Source: Azospirillum sp. B510
GTDB lineage: Bacteria > Pseudomonadota > Alphaproteobacteria > Azospirillales > Azospirillaceae
NCBI RefSeq assembly: GCF_000010725.1
Contig: NC_013856.1
Coordinates: 434,001 to 498,000 of the forward strand
DNA length: 64,000 nucleotides
Direction of reading: 5' to 3'
The translations under genes and the position numbers were made by a program. The notes under the pieces are model-generated. The model searched no databases. It saw only the letters and a list, made by a program, of their open reading frames with translations, and had not been told where the DNA came from. Of the stretch, positions 56,562-64,000 are shown piece after piece. The first letter of the stretch is position 1, and each line of letters opens with the position of its first letter.

Positions 56562-58207
56562 TTGGAGATCTCCGTCTGCGAGAGGCTGCCGGTCACCAGC
56601 TGTCCGCCGGCGCGGGCGGTGTCGTATGTCTGCCTGTCGTATGTCTGCCAGGGCGCGGCCACCACCGGGCGGCTGTCGCCGTTCATCACCACCGCGGTCG
56701 CCTGCCGCACCAGATCGGACAGCGGTTGCGGCACGGCGAAGCCCAGCATCAGCACCAGCGCCGCCAGCACGCCCAGCGGGGCCAGCGCCTTCCAGCCGAC
56801 GTCACCCTTGGCCATCGTCTCCGGGCTCTTGCCCAGCACGCTGTCGGCGACGATCTTCACCAGCCCGGCGATGGTGATGCAGAGGAACAGCGCGCACAGC
56901 GCCATGATCCAGCCATAACCCTCGTTCAGCCCGGCCATGAAGACCATGAATTCGCTGACGAAGATGTTGAAGGGCGGGAAGCCCGCCAGCGCCAGGGCGC
57001 AGCCCATCATCAAGAGGCCGGTGGCCGGCGCCACCCGCAGCACGCCCTTCACCGCCCGCAGGTCGCGGCTGCCGTATTTCATCAGGACATTGCCGGCGCT
57101 GCAAAAGAACAGGGCCTTGGTGACGCTGTGGTTGATGGCGTGCAGCAGGGCGGCGGCGATGCCGAGCGGCCCGCCGACGCCGAGCGCCACGACGATCAGC
57201 CCGATATTCTCGATGCTGGAATAGGCCAGCTTGCGCTTCAGATCCTGCTGCACGAAGAACAGCAGCGACGAGACGCCGACCGACAGCAGGCCCAGCGTCA
57301 GCAGCAGCATCTGCGGGAAGCCGGTGCCGACCGTGCCGACGGTGATGACGTAGAAGCGGATGACGATCAGCAGCGCGCATTTCAGCAGCACGCCCGACAG
57401 CAGGCCCGACACCGGGCTCGGCGCCTCGGAATGGGCGTCGGGCAGCCAGGCATGCATCGGGAAGATGCCGGCCTTGGTGCCGAAGCCGATCAGGGCGAAG
57501 ACGAAGGCCAGCTTGACCAGCATCGGGTCCAGCTCGGCGGCATGGCCGACCAGGGCCGTCCACAGCACCGCCTGATGCGGGTCAGCCAGCACGTCGGCGG
57601 CGTTGGAGAAGACCAGCACCGTGCCGTAGAGGCCGAAGGCGACGCCGACCGTGCAGATGATGACGTATTTCCAGGCGGCCTCCAGCGAGGATTTCTGTCC
57701 GTACAGCCCGACCAGGAAGGCGGATCCCAGCGTCGTCGCCTCGATCGCCGCCCACATCATGATGATGTTGTTGGCGGTGACCGCCAGCAGCATGGTGAAC
57801 AGGAACAGGCTGAAGAAGCCGTAATAGATCCGCAGCTTGCCGGCATCGATGGCGCCGGACTCCAGGTCGTGGCGAATGTAGGCGATGGAATAGAGGCCGG
57901 TCATCAGCCCGACCACGCCGATCAGCATCATGAAGACGGCGCCGAGCGCGTCGACGAACAGCCAGTCGCCGAAGGCGGCGATGGCGCCGTTCGACAGCAC
58001 CTGGATCAGCGCCGCGACGCTCAGCAGGAAGACATAGCCGATGGAGCCCAGATGGATGCGCTCCAGCAGCGCCACGCCGCCCTTGTCGGTCGCGAAGGCT
58101 TCGGGCAGCGACTCCCGGAACCAGGGCAGGGTCAGCAGGAACAGCGCCACCGCCAGCGGACCGATCAGCAGAAGTGGGGGAAGGATCGAGGGTACCATGG
58201 CGGTCAT
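56558..58207 (-). CDS. hyfF: Hydrogenase-4 membrane subunit HyfF (proton-pump type)
   Basis: 549 aa with about 14-15 helices, related to NuoL/M/N antiporter-like subunits: GFGTKAGIFPMHAWLPDAHSEAPSPVSGLLSGVLLK with the key Lys and His, and ALLHAINHSVTKALFFCSAGNVL. ATG 58207 overlaps hyfE by 4 nt. The C-terminal tail carries a small tandem duplication. Confidence 0.92.
   Translation of the reverse strand: MTAMVPSILPPLLLIGPLAVALFLLTLPWFRESLPEAFATDKGGVALLERIHLGSIGYVFLLSVAALIQVLSNGAIAAFGDWLFVDALGAVFMMLIGVVGLMTGLYSIAYIRHDLESGAIDAGKLRIYYGFFSLFLFTMLLAVTANNIIMMWAAIEATTLGSAFLVGLYGQKSSLEAAWKYVIICTVGVAFGLYGTVLVFSNAADVLADPHQAVLWTALVGHAAELDPMLVKLAFVFALIGFGTKAGIFPMHAWLPDAHSEAPSPVSGLLSGVLLKCALLIVIRFYVITVGTVGTGFPQMLLLTLGLLSVGVSSLLFFVQQDLKRKLAYSSIENIGLIVVALGVGGPLGIAAALLHAINHSVTKALFFCSAGNVLMKYGSRDLRAVKGVLRVAPATGLLMMGCALALAGFPPFNIFVSEFMVFMAGLNEGYGWIMALCALFLCITIAGLVKIVADSVLGKSPETMAKGDVGWKALAPLGVLAALVLMLGFAVPQPLSDLVRQATAVVMNGDSRPVVAAPWQTYDRQTYDTARAGGQLVTGSLSQTEISK
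56621..56650. repeat. 15-bp tandem duplication in the hyfF 3' end
   Basis: GTCGTATGTCTGCC(T/A) occurs twice back to back (14 of 15 bases identical), coding for YDRQT / YDTA-like units in the cytoplasmic tail. In frame, so likely tolerated. Confidence 0.85.
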
Positions 58208-58857
58208 CCCTTCAGGCTCGTGAGCTGGCGCGCGTCGAGCGTGTGCAGCGTGTCGAAGATCCGCGATCCCAGCGCCGCCATCACCACCACCGCGAAGATG
58301 GCGTCGGTGGCGATGCCGATCTCCACCAGCTCCGGCGCGTTGGGGGCCAGCAGGGCCAGGGTCAGGTGCGACCCGTTCTCCATCAGGCAATAGCCGAACA
58401 CCTGCTTCAGGATGTTCCGCTGCGCCACGATGCAGGCGAGCCCGATGAAGAACAGGGCGAGCGACACCGCCAGCGCCGGCTTGATGGCGTCGGCCGCCGG
58501 CAGCGTCACCTTGGACGCCACGACGAAGCAGAGGATGAGGGCGATGGCGGCGCCGACGATGGACAGCGCCGTCGGCATCACCGCCCCCGCGCCGATGGCC
58601 GGATCGCTCAGCCGGCGGAAGGCGCGGTACATGATCGCCGGGACCAGGATCACCTTGGTCAGCAGCGCGGTGAAGGACCAGAGATACAGCTCGCCCGACC
58701 CGGTGGCCCCGGCCAGCGCGACGAACAGCATCACCAGGATGAAGCTCTGCAACGCGTAGAAGCGGGCGGAGTTGGCCGGATTGCCGGCGAGCGTGACCAG
58801 CAGGGAGCTGACGATCAGCAGGCCCGACAGGCCGTTGACGATGAGAAATCCGTTCAT
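58204..58857 (-). CDS. hyfE: Hydrogenase-4 membrane subunit HyfE (NuoK-like)
   Basis: 217 aa, six to seven helices, matching HyfE length (216 in E. coli). Contains the NuoK-like C-terminal half (ILKQVFGYCLMENGSHLTLALLAPNAPELVEIG) with membrane-embedded acids. Confidence 0.92.
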   Translation of the reverse strand: MNGFLIVNGLSGLLIVSSLLVTLAGNPANSARFYALQSFILVMLFVALAGATGSGELYLWSFTALLTKVILVPAIMYRAFRRLSDPAIGAGAVMPTALSIVGAAIALILCFVVASKVTLPAADAIKPALAVSLALFFIGLACIVAQRNILKQVFGYCLMENGSHLTLALLAPNAPELVEIGIATDAIFAVVVMAALGSRIFDTLHTLDARQLTSLKG

Positions 58858-58871
58858 GACCGTTCCCTCCC

Positions 58872-60335
58872 TCAGCCGAGCCACGAGGCGGCGATGGAGC
58901 TTGAGACCAATGTCATCGCCACCAGGGCCACCAGCACGAACTTCATGCCGGCCGGCAGGGGTGCTGCCGCGGCCATGGTGGTGGACGGCTTGCCGGGCAC
59001 CGAATGGCCCAGCCATTTCAGGAACCAGGCGAAGGAGCCGACCGATTCCGCCAGCGCGATGACGACCAGCAGCATCAGCGCCCAGTGATGCGCCCCGACC
59101 TCGAACCCGCCGGCGAAGATGGCGAACTTGCTGAAGAAGCCGTTGAAGGGCGGCACGCCGGTGATCGCCAGCGCGGCGCAGACGAAGGCGACGCCCAGCA
59201 GCGGCGATTTGGTGACGATGCCGCGCAGCGACGGCAGCAGCCGGGTGCCGGCGGTGTAGCTGAGCGCACCGGCGACCAGGAAGAACAGCGTCTTGGCGAA
59301 GGCGTGGTTGAAGATGTGGGCGATGGCGCCCTTGAAGGCGAGGTCGGAGCCGAAGACCGACAGCGACAGCGCCAAGAGGATGTAGGCGAGCTGCGTGATG
59401 GTCGAATAGGCGAGCAGACGCTTCAGATCGACCTGCGGCAGATACATGAAGAAGCCGTAGACCAGCGTCAGCACCGCCATGATCGAGCCGACCCAGCCGA
59501 CGATCTCCGGCGCGCCGCCGGCCGACATCAGTCCGCGGGCGAAGATGTAGACGCCGACCTTCACCATCGAGGCCGCATGCAGATAGGCGCTGACCGGGGT
59601 CGGCGCCTCCATGGCGTCGGGCAGCCACATATGGAAGGGCAGCTGGGCCGACTTGCCCCAGGCGGCGACCAGGATCGCCAGCAGCACGGTCGCCTTCATT
59701 CCCGGCGCCAGATCGGCGATGGCGGTCAGCGCGAAGGTGCCGGTCGACAGGAACAGCAGCGCCGCCGCGACATAGAGGCCGAGCGAGGCGACATGGGTGA
59801 CCAGCAGCGCCTTGGCCGCCGAGCGCAGCGCCTTGGGCGATTCGTAATAGCCGATCAGGGCCCAGGAGCAGGCGCCCGTCAGCTCGAAGAAGGCGAGCTG
59901 GCCGACGACGGTGGAGCTGAAGACCAGCCCGGTCATGGCGCCGATGAACACCAGCAGGAAGGCGTAGAAGCGCCGCCGGCCGATGTCGGGATGCTCGCGG
60001 TTGCCGGCGTTCAGATAGGCGGCGGAATAGACCGCGACCAAGAGGCCGATGGCGATCACCGCCAGCGCGATCAGCACGCTGACGCTGTCCACCACCAGCC
60101 CGAGGATCGAGACCGGGCCGAAGGAGATCAGCTCGTAGGTGGCGCCGACCTTGCCGTCGCCGAGCAGCGACATGGCCAGGATGGCGATTACCGCGACGGT
60201 GGCGGCGGCGAAGCCCTGGCACAGCCATTTGGCCGATGCCCGTTCCGATGCCGCGATCGCCGCCGCGCCGCCGAAGGGGACGAGGATGGCGGCCAGCGCC
60301 AACAGCCCGAGCGGTTCCGTGGGGAGTGTTATCAT
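58872..60335 (-). CDS. hyfD: Hydrogenase-4 membrane subunit HyfD (NuoL/M/N-like)
   Basis: 487 aa, about 14 helices. Antiporter-like motifs: FFELTGACSWALIGYYES, WGKSAQLPFHMWLPDAMEAPTPVSAYLHAASMVKVG, and AHIFNHAFAKTLFFLVAGAL. Presence of HyfD, HyfE and HyfF distinguishes hydrogenase-4 from hydrogenase-3 and suggests extra proton pumping. Confidence 0.92.
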   Translation of the reverse strand: MITLPTEPLGLLALAAILVPFGGAAAIAASERASAKWLCQGFAAATVAVIAILAMSLLGDGKVGATYELISFGPVSILGLVVDSVSVLIALAVIAIGLLVAVYSAAYLNAGNREHPDIGRRRFYAFLLVFIGAMTGLVFSSTVVGQLAFFELTGACSWALIGYYESPKALRSAAKALLVTHVASLGLYVAAALLFLSTGTFALTAIADLAPGMKATVLLAILVAAWGKSAQLPFHMWLPDAMEAPTPVSAYLHAASMVKVGVYIFARGLMSAGGAPEIVGWVGSIMAVLTLVYGFFMYLPQVDLKRLLAYSTITQLAYILLALSLSVFGSDLAFKGAIAHIFNHAFAKTLFFLVAGALSYTAGTRLLPSLRGIVTKSPLLGVAFVCAALAITGVPPFNGFFSKFAIFAGGFEVGAHHWALMLLVVIALAESVGSFAWFLKWLGHSVPGKPSTTMAAAAPLPAGMKFVLVALVAMTLVSSSIAASWLG

Positions 60336-60354
60336 GATGCTGCCCCTCGCCGGC

Positions 60355-61293
60355 TCACAGGCCGACCAGATAGAAGACGAAGGCGAGCGAGGCGGCGCCG
60401 ACCCCGATCCAGCTGTGCTGGGGGGTCAGGCGGAAGCGGACGCGCGCGACGCTGTTCTCGACCACGCCGACGGCGGCGAAGATCACGACCAGCTTGATGA
60501 CGAAGGCGATCAGCCCGAACAGCAGCCCGAAGACCGTCATCTCGGGCGCGCTGCCGAAGGGCAGGAAGACGCCGACGAACCAGGCGACGACCACCGTCTG
60601 CTTCAGCGCCATCGCCCATTTGATCAGCGCCAGCGACGGGCCGGAATATTCGGTCAGCGGGCCTTCCTGAAGCTCCTGCTCCGCTTCCGCCATGTCGTAG
60701 GGCAGCTTGCCCAGCTCGATGTAGATGGCGTAGGCGAAGGACAGGGCGGCGACGATGGTCGCGGTGACCGAGTGGACATGGCCGTCGGCGATGGCGCCGC
60801 CGATGGCGCCGAGGTTGGTCGAGCCGGCCAGCAGGGCGGCGACGAACAGCGACAGCAGCATCACCGGCTCCACCAGCACGCCCATGGTCAGCTCGCGGCT
60901 GCCGCCGATGCCGGAGAAGGAGCTGCCGCTGTCGATGCCGGACAGCGAGAAGAAGAAGCGGGCGAGCGCGAACAGATAGATGACCGTGATCAGGTCGCCG
61001 ACCGGCGCGACCGGCGTGAAGCGGGTCAGCATCGGGATGCCCATGGCGATGACCAGCACCGTCGTCAGCATCACCGCCGGCATCGCGCGGAAGGCGAAGC
61101 CGCTGTTCGGCGGGGTCAGGTCCTGGCGGGTCAGCAGCTTGGCGATGTCGCGATAGTCCTGAAGCAGGCCCGGCCCGTGGCGGGTGTGCAGCTTCGCCCG
61201 GACCATGCGCGACAGGCCGGAGACCAGCGGTGCGGCGGCGAGCAGGAGGAGCGCCTGGAAAAGTCCCAGGATCAGGTGTGAGAAGGTCAGCAT
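60355..61293 (-). CDS. hyfC: Hydrogenase-4 membrane subunit HyfC (NuoH/HycD-like)
   Basis: 312 aa, eight helices. NuoH-family loops LVRAKLHTRHGPGLLQDYRDIAKLL-like near the N-terminus and LPYDMAEAEQELQEGPLTEYSGP in the middle form the link between the hydrophilic arm and the membrane arm. Confidence 0.93.
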   Translation of the reverse strand: MLTFSHLILGLFQALLLLAAAPLVSGLSRMVRAKLHTRHGPGLLQDYRDIAKLLTRQDLTPPNSGFAFRAMPAVMLTTVLVIAMGIPMLTRFTPVAPVGDLITVIYLFALARFFFSLSGIDSGSSFSGIGGSRELTMGVLVEPVMLLSLFVAALLAGSTNLGAIGGAIADGHVHSVTATIVAALSFAYAIYIELGKLPYDMAEAEQELQEGPLTEYSGPSLALIKWAMALKQTVVVAWFVGVFLPFGSAPEMTVFGLLFGLIAFVIKLVVIFAAVGVVENSVARVRFRLTPQHSWIGVGAASLAFVFYLVGL

Positions 61294-61305
61294 GGCGTCC
61301 TCCCG

Positions 61306-63333
61306 TCAGACGGCCAGCGCCAGCAGCGCGATCAGCGCCGCGACGATGTAGAGGCAGTAGATGCGGAAATCGCCGGCCTGGATGATTTGCAGCCACTTGC
61401 CGCCGGCATCGACCGCGCCGACGATCGGGGCGATGACGCTGCGGTCGGCCAGCGGTTCGGTGCGGCGCGCCAGCGTGACCACCCGTTCGAAGCCGTGGGC
61501 GACGACGGTCCAGCGCCCGGCGATCACGCGGCGCATGGCGTAGAGCGGGGCGAAGAACATGCGGATCGGCTGGGCGAAGCCGCCGGCGCTGGCGGACATG
61601 TGATGGTCCGGCAGATAGCCGGCCGCCCAGGGGGCCGCCACCTTGCGGTCGCCGCCGCGCTTGGCGGCGAAGGCCGCCTTCAGCCCGATCGGCAGGAAGG
61701 CCATGGCGATCAGCAGGATGGCGATCAGCGGGGTGGAGAGCGTCGCCTGCTGGGCGTCGCCCGGCAGCAGCGTGGTGCCGACCGCCAGCGTCACCGGGGC
61801 GGTGCCGATGGTCGCCGCCGCGACACGGCCCATCACCGGCGCCACCAGCGGAGCCAGCAGGCCGAGCGCCACGCAGGCGACGGCCAGCACCGCCATGCCG
61901 GCGACCATCGCGGCCGGCGCCTCGCGCGCTTCTTCCGCATGATGGCTGCGCGGCGCGCCGGCGAACATGATGCCGTAGGCCTTGACGAAGCACATCACCG
62001 CCAGCGCGCCGGTCAGCGCCAGCATGACGGCGGCGATCGGGGCGGCGAACTTCACCAGCGGGGTGCCGTCCAGCGCCGCGGCGAACAGCGCCTGATAGGT
62101 GTACCATTCCGACACGAAGCCGTTCAGCGGCGGGATCGCCGAGATGGCCAGCGCGCCGACCAGGAAGGACAGGGCGGTCCAGGGCATGTTGCGGGCCAGC
62201 CCGCCCATCTCCTCCATGTCCTTGGTGTGCATGCGGAAGATGGTGGAACCGGCGCCGAGGAACAGCAGGCCCTTGAACACCGCATGGTTCAGCAGGTGGT
62301 AGAGCCCGGCCATCAGCCCCAGCACCGCCAGCACCGGCTGGTGCAGCGCCATGCCGATCATGCCGGTACCGACGCCCAGCAGGATGATGCCGATATTCTC
62401 GACCGAGTGGTAGGCGAGCAGCTTCTTGATGTCGTGCTCGGCGAGCGCGTAGACGACGCCCAGCACCGAGGATACCGCGCCGAAGGCCAGCACCAGCAGG
62501 CCCCAGCCCAGCATCGCCGGCCCGGCGCTGGCGCCCAGCAGGTCGATGCCGACCTTGACGATGCCGAAGACGCCGATCTTGATCATCACGCCCGACATCA
62601 GCGCCGAGGCGTGCGACGGGGCGGCCGGATGGGCGCGCGGCAACCAGATGTGCAGCGGGATCATGCCGGCCTTGGCGCCGAAGCCGATGAAGGCCAGCAG
62701 GAAGGCGACGCTGTCCAGCGGGGCCGGCAGCGGATGGGCGCGGTAGGCGGCGAAGTCGAAGCCGCCGGCCTGGTTCGCCATCAGGAAGAAGGCGGCCATG
62801 ATCAGCACCGAGCCGCCATGGGCGACCAGGAAATAGAGGAAGCCGGCGCCCACCGCCTCGTCATCCTGGTCGAAGATGACCAGGAAATAGGAGGCCAGCG
62901 ACATCATCTCGAAGAAGATGAGGAACCAGAAGGCGTTGTCGGCCGCCACCACCAGCATCATCGAGGCGATGAAGGCGTTCATGAAGAAGCCCATCGCCCC
63001 GACGCCGCGCCCGGCATATTCGCGCACATAGGCGAAGCCGTAGATCCAGGCGACCAGCGACAGGAGCGAGATGACCGCGATCATCAGCCCGGCCAGCGGG
63101 TCGAGCCGCAGGACGAAATGGGCGAAGGGGTAGGGGCCGGCGGCGTCGAGCACGGCCGGCTCGGCGGCGCCGATGGCGGTCAGTCCCGAAGCCAGCCCGG
63201 CCAGCGCGGCGGCGATGCCGACGCCGCTGCCGCCAAGACGGACATCCCCCTCCCGATGCTTCAGGAGGAGGCAGAGGATGGCGCCGCCGCAGGACAGCAG
63301 CAGCGACATGATGAGCAGGGAGAGTGGAATCAT
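61306..63333 (-). CDS. hyfB: Hydrogenase-4 membrane subunit HyfB (NuoL-like)
   Basis: 675 aa, about 16 helices. Motifs FEMMSLASYFLVIFDQ, FGAKAGMIPLHIWLPRAHPAAPSHASALMSGVMIK and YHLLNHAVFKGLLFLGAGS carry the conserved Glu, Lys and His of the antiporter-like channel. C-terminal amphipathic extension as in HycC/HyfB. Confidence 0.93.
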   Translation of the reverse strand: MIPLSLLIMSLLLSCGGAILCLLLKHREGDVRLGGSGVGIAAALAGLASGLTAIGAAEPAVLDAAGPYPFAHFVLRLDPLAGLMIAVISLLSLVAWIYGFAYVREYAGRGVGAMGFFMNAFIASMMLVVAADNAFWFLIFFEMMSLASYFLVIFDQDDEAVGAGFLYFLVAHGGSVLIMAAFFLMANQAGGFDFAAYRAHPLPAPLDSVAFLLAFIGFGAKAGMIPLHIWLPRAHPAAPSHASALMSGVMIKIGVFGIVKVGIDLLGASAGPAMLGWGLLVLAFGAVSSVLGVVYALAEHDIKKLLAYHSVENIGIILLGVGTGMIGMALHQPVLAVLGLMAGLYHLLNHAVFKGLLFLGAGSTIFRMHTKDMEEMGGLARNMPWTALSFLVGALAISAIPPLNGFVSEWYTYQALFAAALDGTPLVKFAAPIAAVMLALTGALAVMCFVKAYGIMFAGAPRSHHAEEAREAPAAMVAGMAVLAVACVALGLLAPLVAPVMGRVAAATIGTAPVTLAVGTTLLPGDAQQATLSTPLIAILLIAMAFLPIGLKAAFAAKRGGDRKVAAPWAAGYLPDHHMSASAGGFAQPIRMFFAPLYAMRRVIAGRWTVVAHGFERVVTLARRTEPLADRSVIAPIVGAVDAGGKWLQIIQAGDFRIYCLYIVAALIALLALAV

Positions 63334-63923
63334 GGGTCCAGCCCCTCCAGCGAGGCGAGCGGCGTTTCAAGACTGACCGGTGCCGCCGCGGCCAGGGTGC
63401 GCTTGACGGCAGCAGCCTGGCGGGTGGCATCGGCGTCGGCCGCGTAAAGGGCGGCGGTCGGGCACACGCGCACGCAGGCCGGCCCGTCGCCGGAAAAGGC
63501 GCAAAGGTCGCATTTCACCGCCACGCTCCTGACGCCGATCTCCCAGGCCAGCAGCGGATCGAGCGCCGCCGGCTGGGTCGGGGTGGCGGCGGCGATGCCG
63601 GCGACCCCGGCGATGCCGGTGCCGCTGGGCGTGATGGCGCCGAAGGGGCAGGCCAGCGCGCACATCTTGCAGCCGATGCAGGTCTGCTCATCCAGCAGGA
63701 TGGCGTCGGCGCCGAAGGTGATGGCGTCGACCGGACAGACGCGGGCGCAGGGCGCGTCCTCGCACTGGTGGCAGAGAACGGGGCCGGTGTCGTCGCCGGT
63801 CCGCATGACGGTCAGCCGGGGATGCGCCTGCAACCCCTGTTTCTTATGGGACTCGGTGCAGGCCGCCATGCAGGTGTTGCACCCGATGCATTTTCTCGGT
63901 TCCGCGATAACGAAGCGATTCAT
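63330..63923 (-). CDS. hyfA: Hydrogenase-4 iron-sulfur subunit HyfA (HycB-like)
   Basis: 197 aa ferredoxin with four [4Fe-4S] motifs: CIGCNTCMAAC, CHQCEDAPCARVCP, CIGCKMCALACP and CDLCAFSGDGPACVRVCP. In formate hydrogenlyase this subunit takes electrons from formate dehydrogenase H. 4-nt overlap with hyfB; its start overlaps an upstream stop. Confidence 0.93.
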   Translation of the reverse strand: MNRFVIAEPRKCIGCNTCMAACTESHKKQGLQAHPRLTVMRTGDDTGPVLCHQCEDAPCARVCPVDAITFGADAILLDEQTCIGCKMCALACPFGAITPSGTGIAGVAGIAAATPTQPAALDPLLAWEIGVRSVAVKCDLCAFSGDGPACVRVCPTAALYAADADATRQAAAVKRTLAAAAPVSLETPLASLEGLDP

Positions 63924-64000
63924 GTCCAGACCTCCGGCTTCCCGGGCGGGTGCGTCGAGTGGGGCGACCAGGAGCTCGGCGGGCTTTCAAAATCCCGATA
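63920..64000 (-). CDS. C-terminal end of a gene upstream of hyfA (partial)
   Basis: The last 26 codons of a frame open to the right edge (ending KPEVWT, stop at 63920-63922) overlap the hyfA start by 4 nt (ATGA), the same arrangement as most genes of this operon. Too short to identify; a formate dehydrogenase or another accessory gene would make sense, but this is inference. It could also be an untranslated leader. Confidence 0.35.
   Translation of the reverse strand, partial: YRDFESPPSSWSPHSTHPPGKPEVWT

Overview
The window reads as high-GC alphaproteobacterial DNA, most likely from a plant-associated, Azospirillum-like member of the Rhodospirillales. This is inference from gene content: an ACC deaminase with a divergent Lrp-type regulator, a formate-hydrogenlyase type hydrogenase, many amino-acid/peptide ABC importers and a dense patch of insertion sequences. 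No rRNA, tRNA or CRISPR array was recognised.

Layout. (1) 1-8.4 kb, minus strand: a guanidine-degradation operon. A -24/-12 (sigma-54) promoter at 8302-8316 sits directly upstream of a guanidine-I (ykkC) riboswitch at 8171-8282. It is followed by two carboxyguanidine deiminase-type subunits, a biotin-dependent guanidine/urea carboxylase carrying an in-frame palindromic insertion, allophanate hydrolase, and a periplasmic binding protein cut by the left edge. (2) 8.4-12.2 kb, minus: a class III PLP enzyme, an APH-fold kinase (hydroxylysine kinase / phospho-lyase type pair), an FCD GntR regulator with two identical operators, and an ATC-hydrolase-like protein. (3) 12.8-20.7 kb: a nest of insertion sequences: IS630, a frameshifted IS3, an IS5 remnant, IS110, IS1380 with a TTAG target duplication, a cytochrome c gene, and an IS110-family transposase with an internal deletion. 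(4) 20.7-28.3 kb: a serine-use cluster (shortened MaoC/phosphotransacetylase, L-serine deaminase, serine transporter) divergent from a LytS/LytR (BtsS/BtsR-like) two-component pair, then a LysR regulator. (5) 28.5-36.6 kb, plus: a complete dipeptide-type ABC importer followed by two M20 metallopeptidases. (6) 36.6-41.3 kb: acdS and its divergent Lrp-type regulator, a TetR/RidA divergent pair with three operators, a hemerythrin protein and an amidase. (7) 42-49.6 kb, plus: a branched-chain-type ABC importer with a permease-ATPase fusion, a MarR regulator and a membrane diguanylate cyclase. (8) 49.6-64 kb: hypC, hypA, fdhD, a FocA-family channel and a compact hyfABCDEFGHI-hycH-hycI operon for a group 4 [NiFe] hydrogenase; the operon continues past the right edge.

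How the parts fit. Guanidine is carboxylated, deiminated to allophanate and hydrolysed to ammonia and CO2, apparently under combined nitrogen (sigma-54) and ligand (riboswitch) control. Serine is imported and deaminated to pyruvate, and the adjacent two-component pair resembles a pyruvate-sensing system, with matching direct repeats in the shared promoter. At the right end, FdhD, HypA, HypC, HycH, HycI and the FocA-type channel are what a formate hydrogenlyase needs for assembly and formate traffic.
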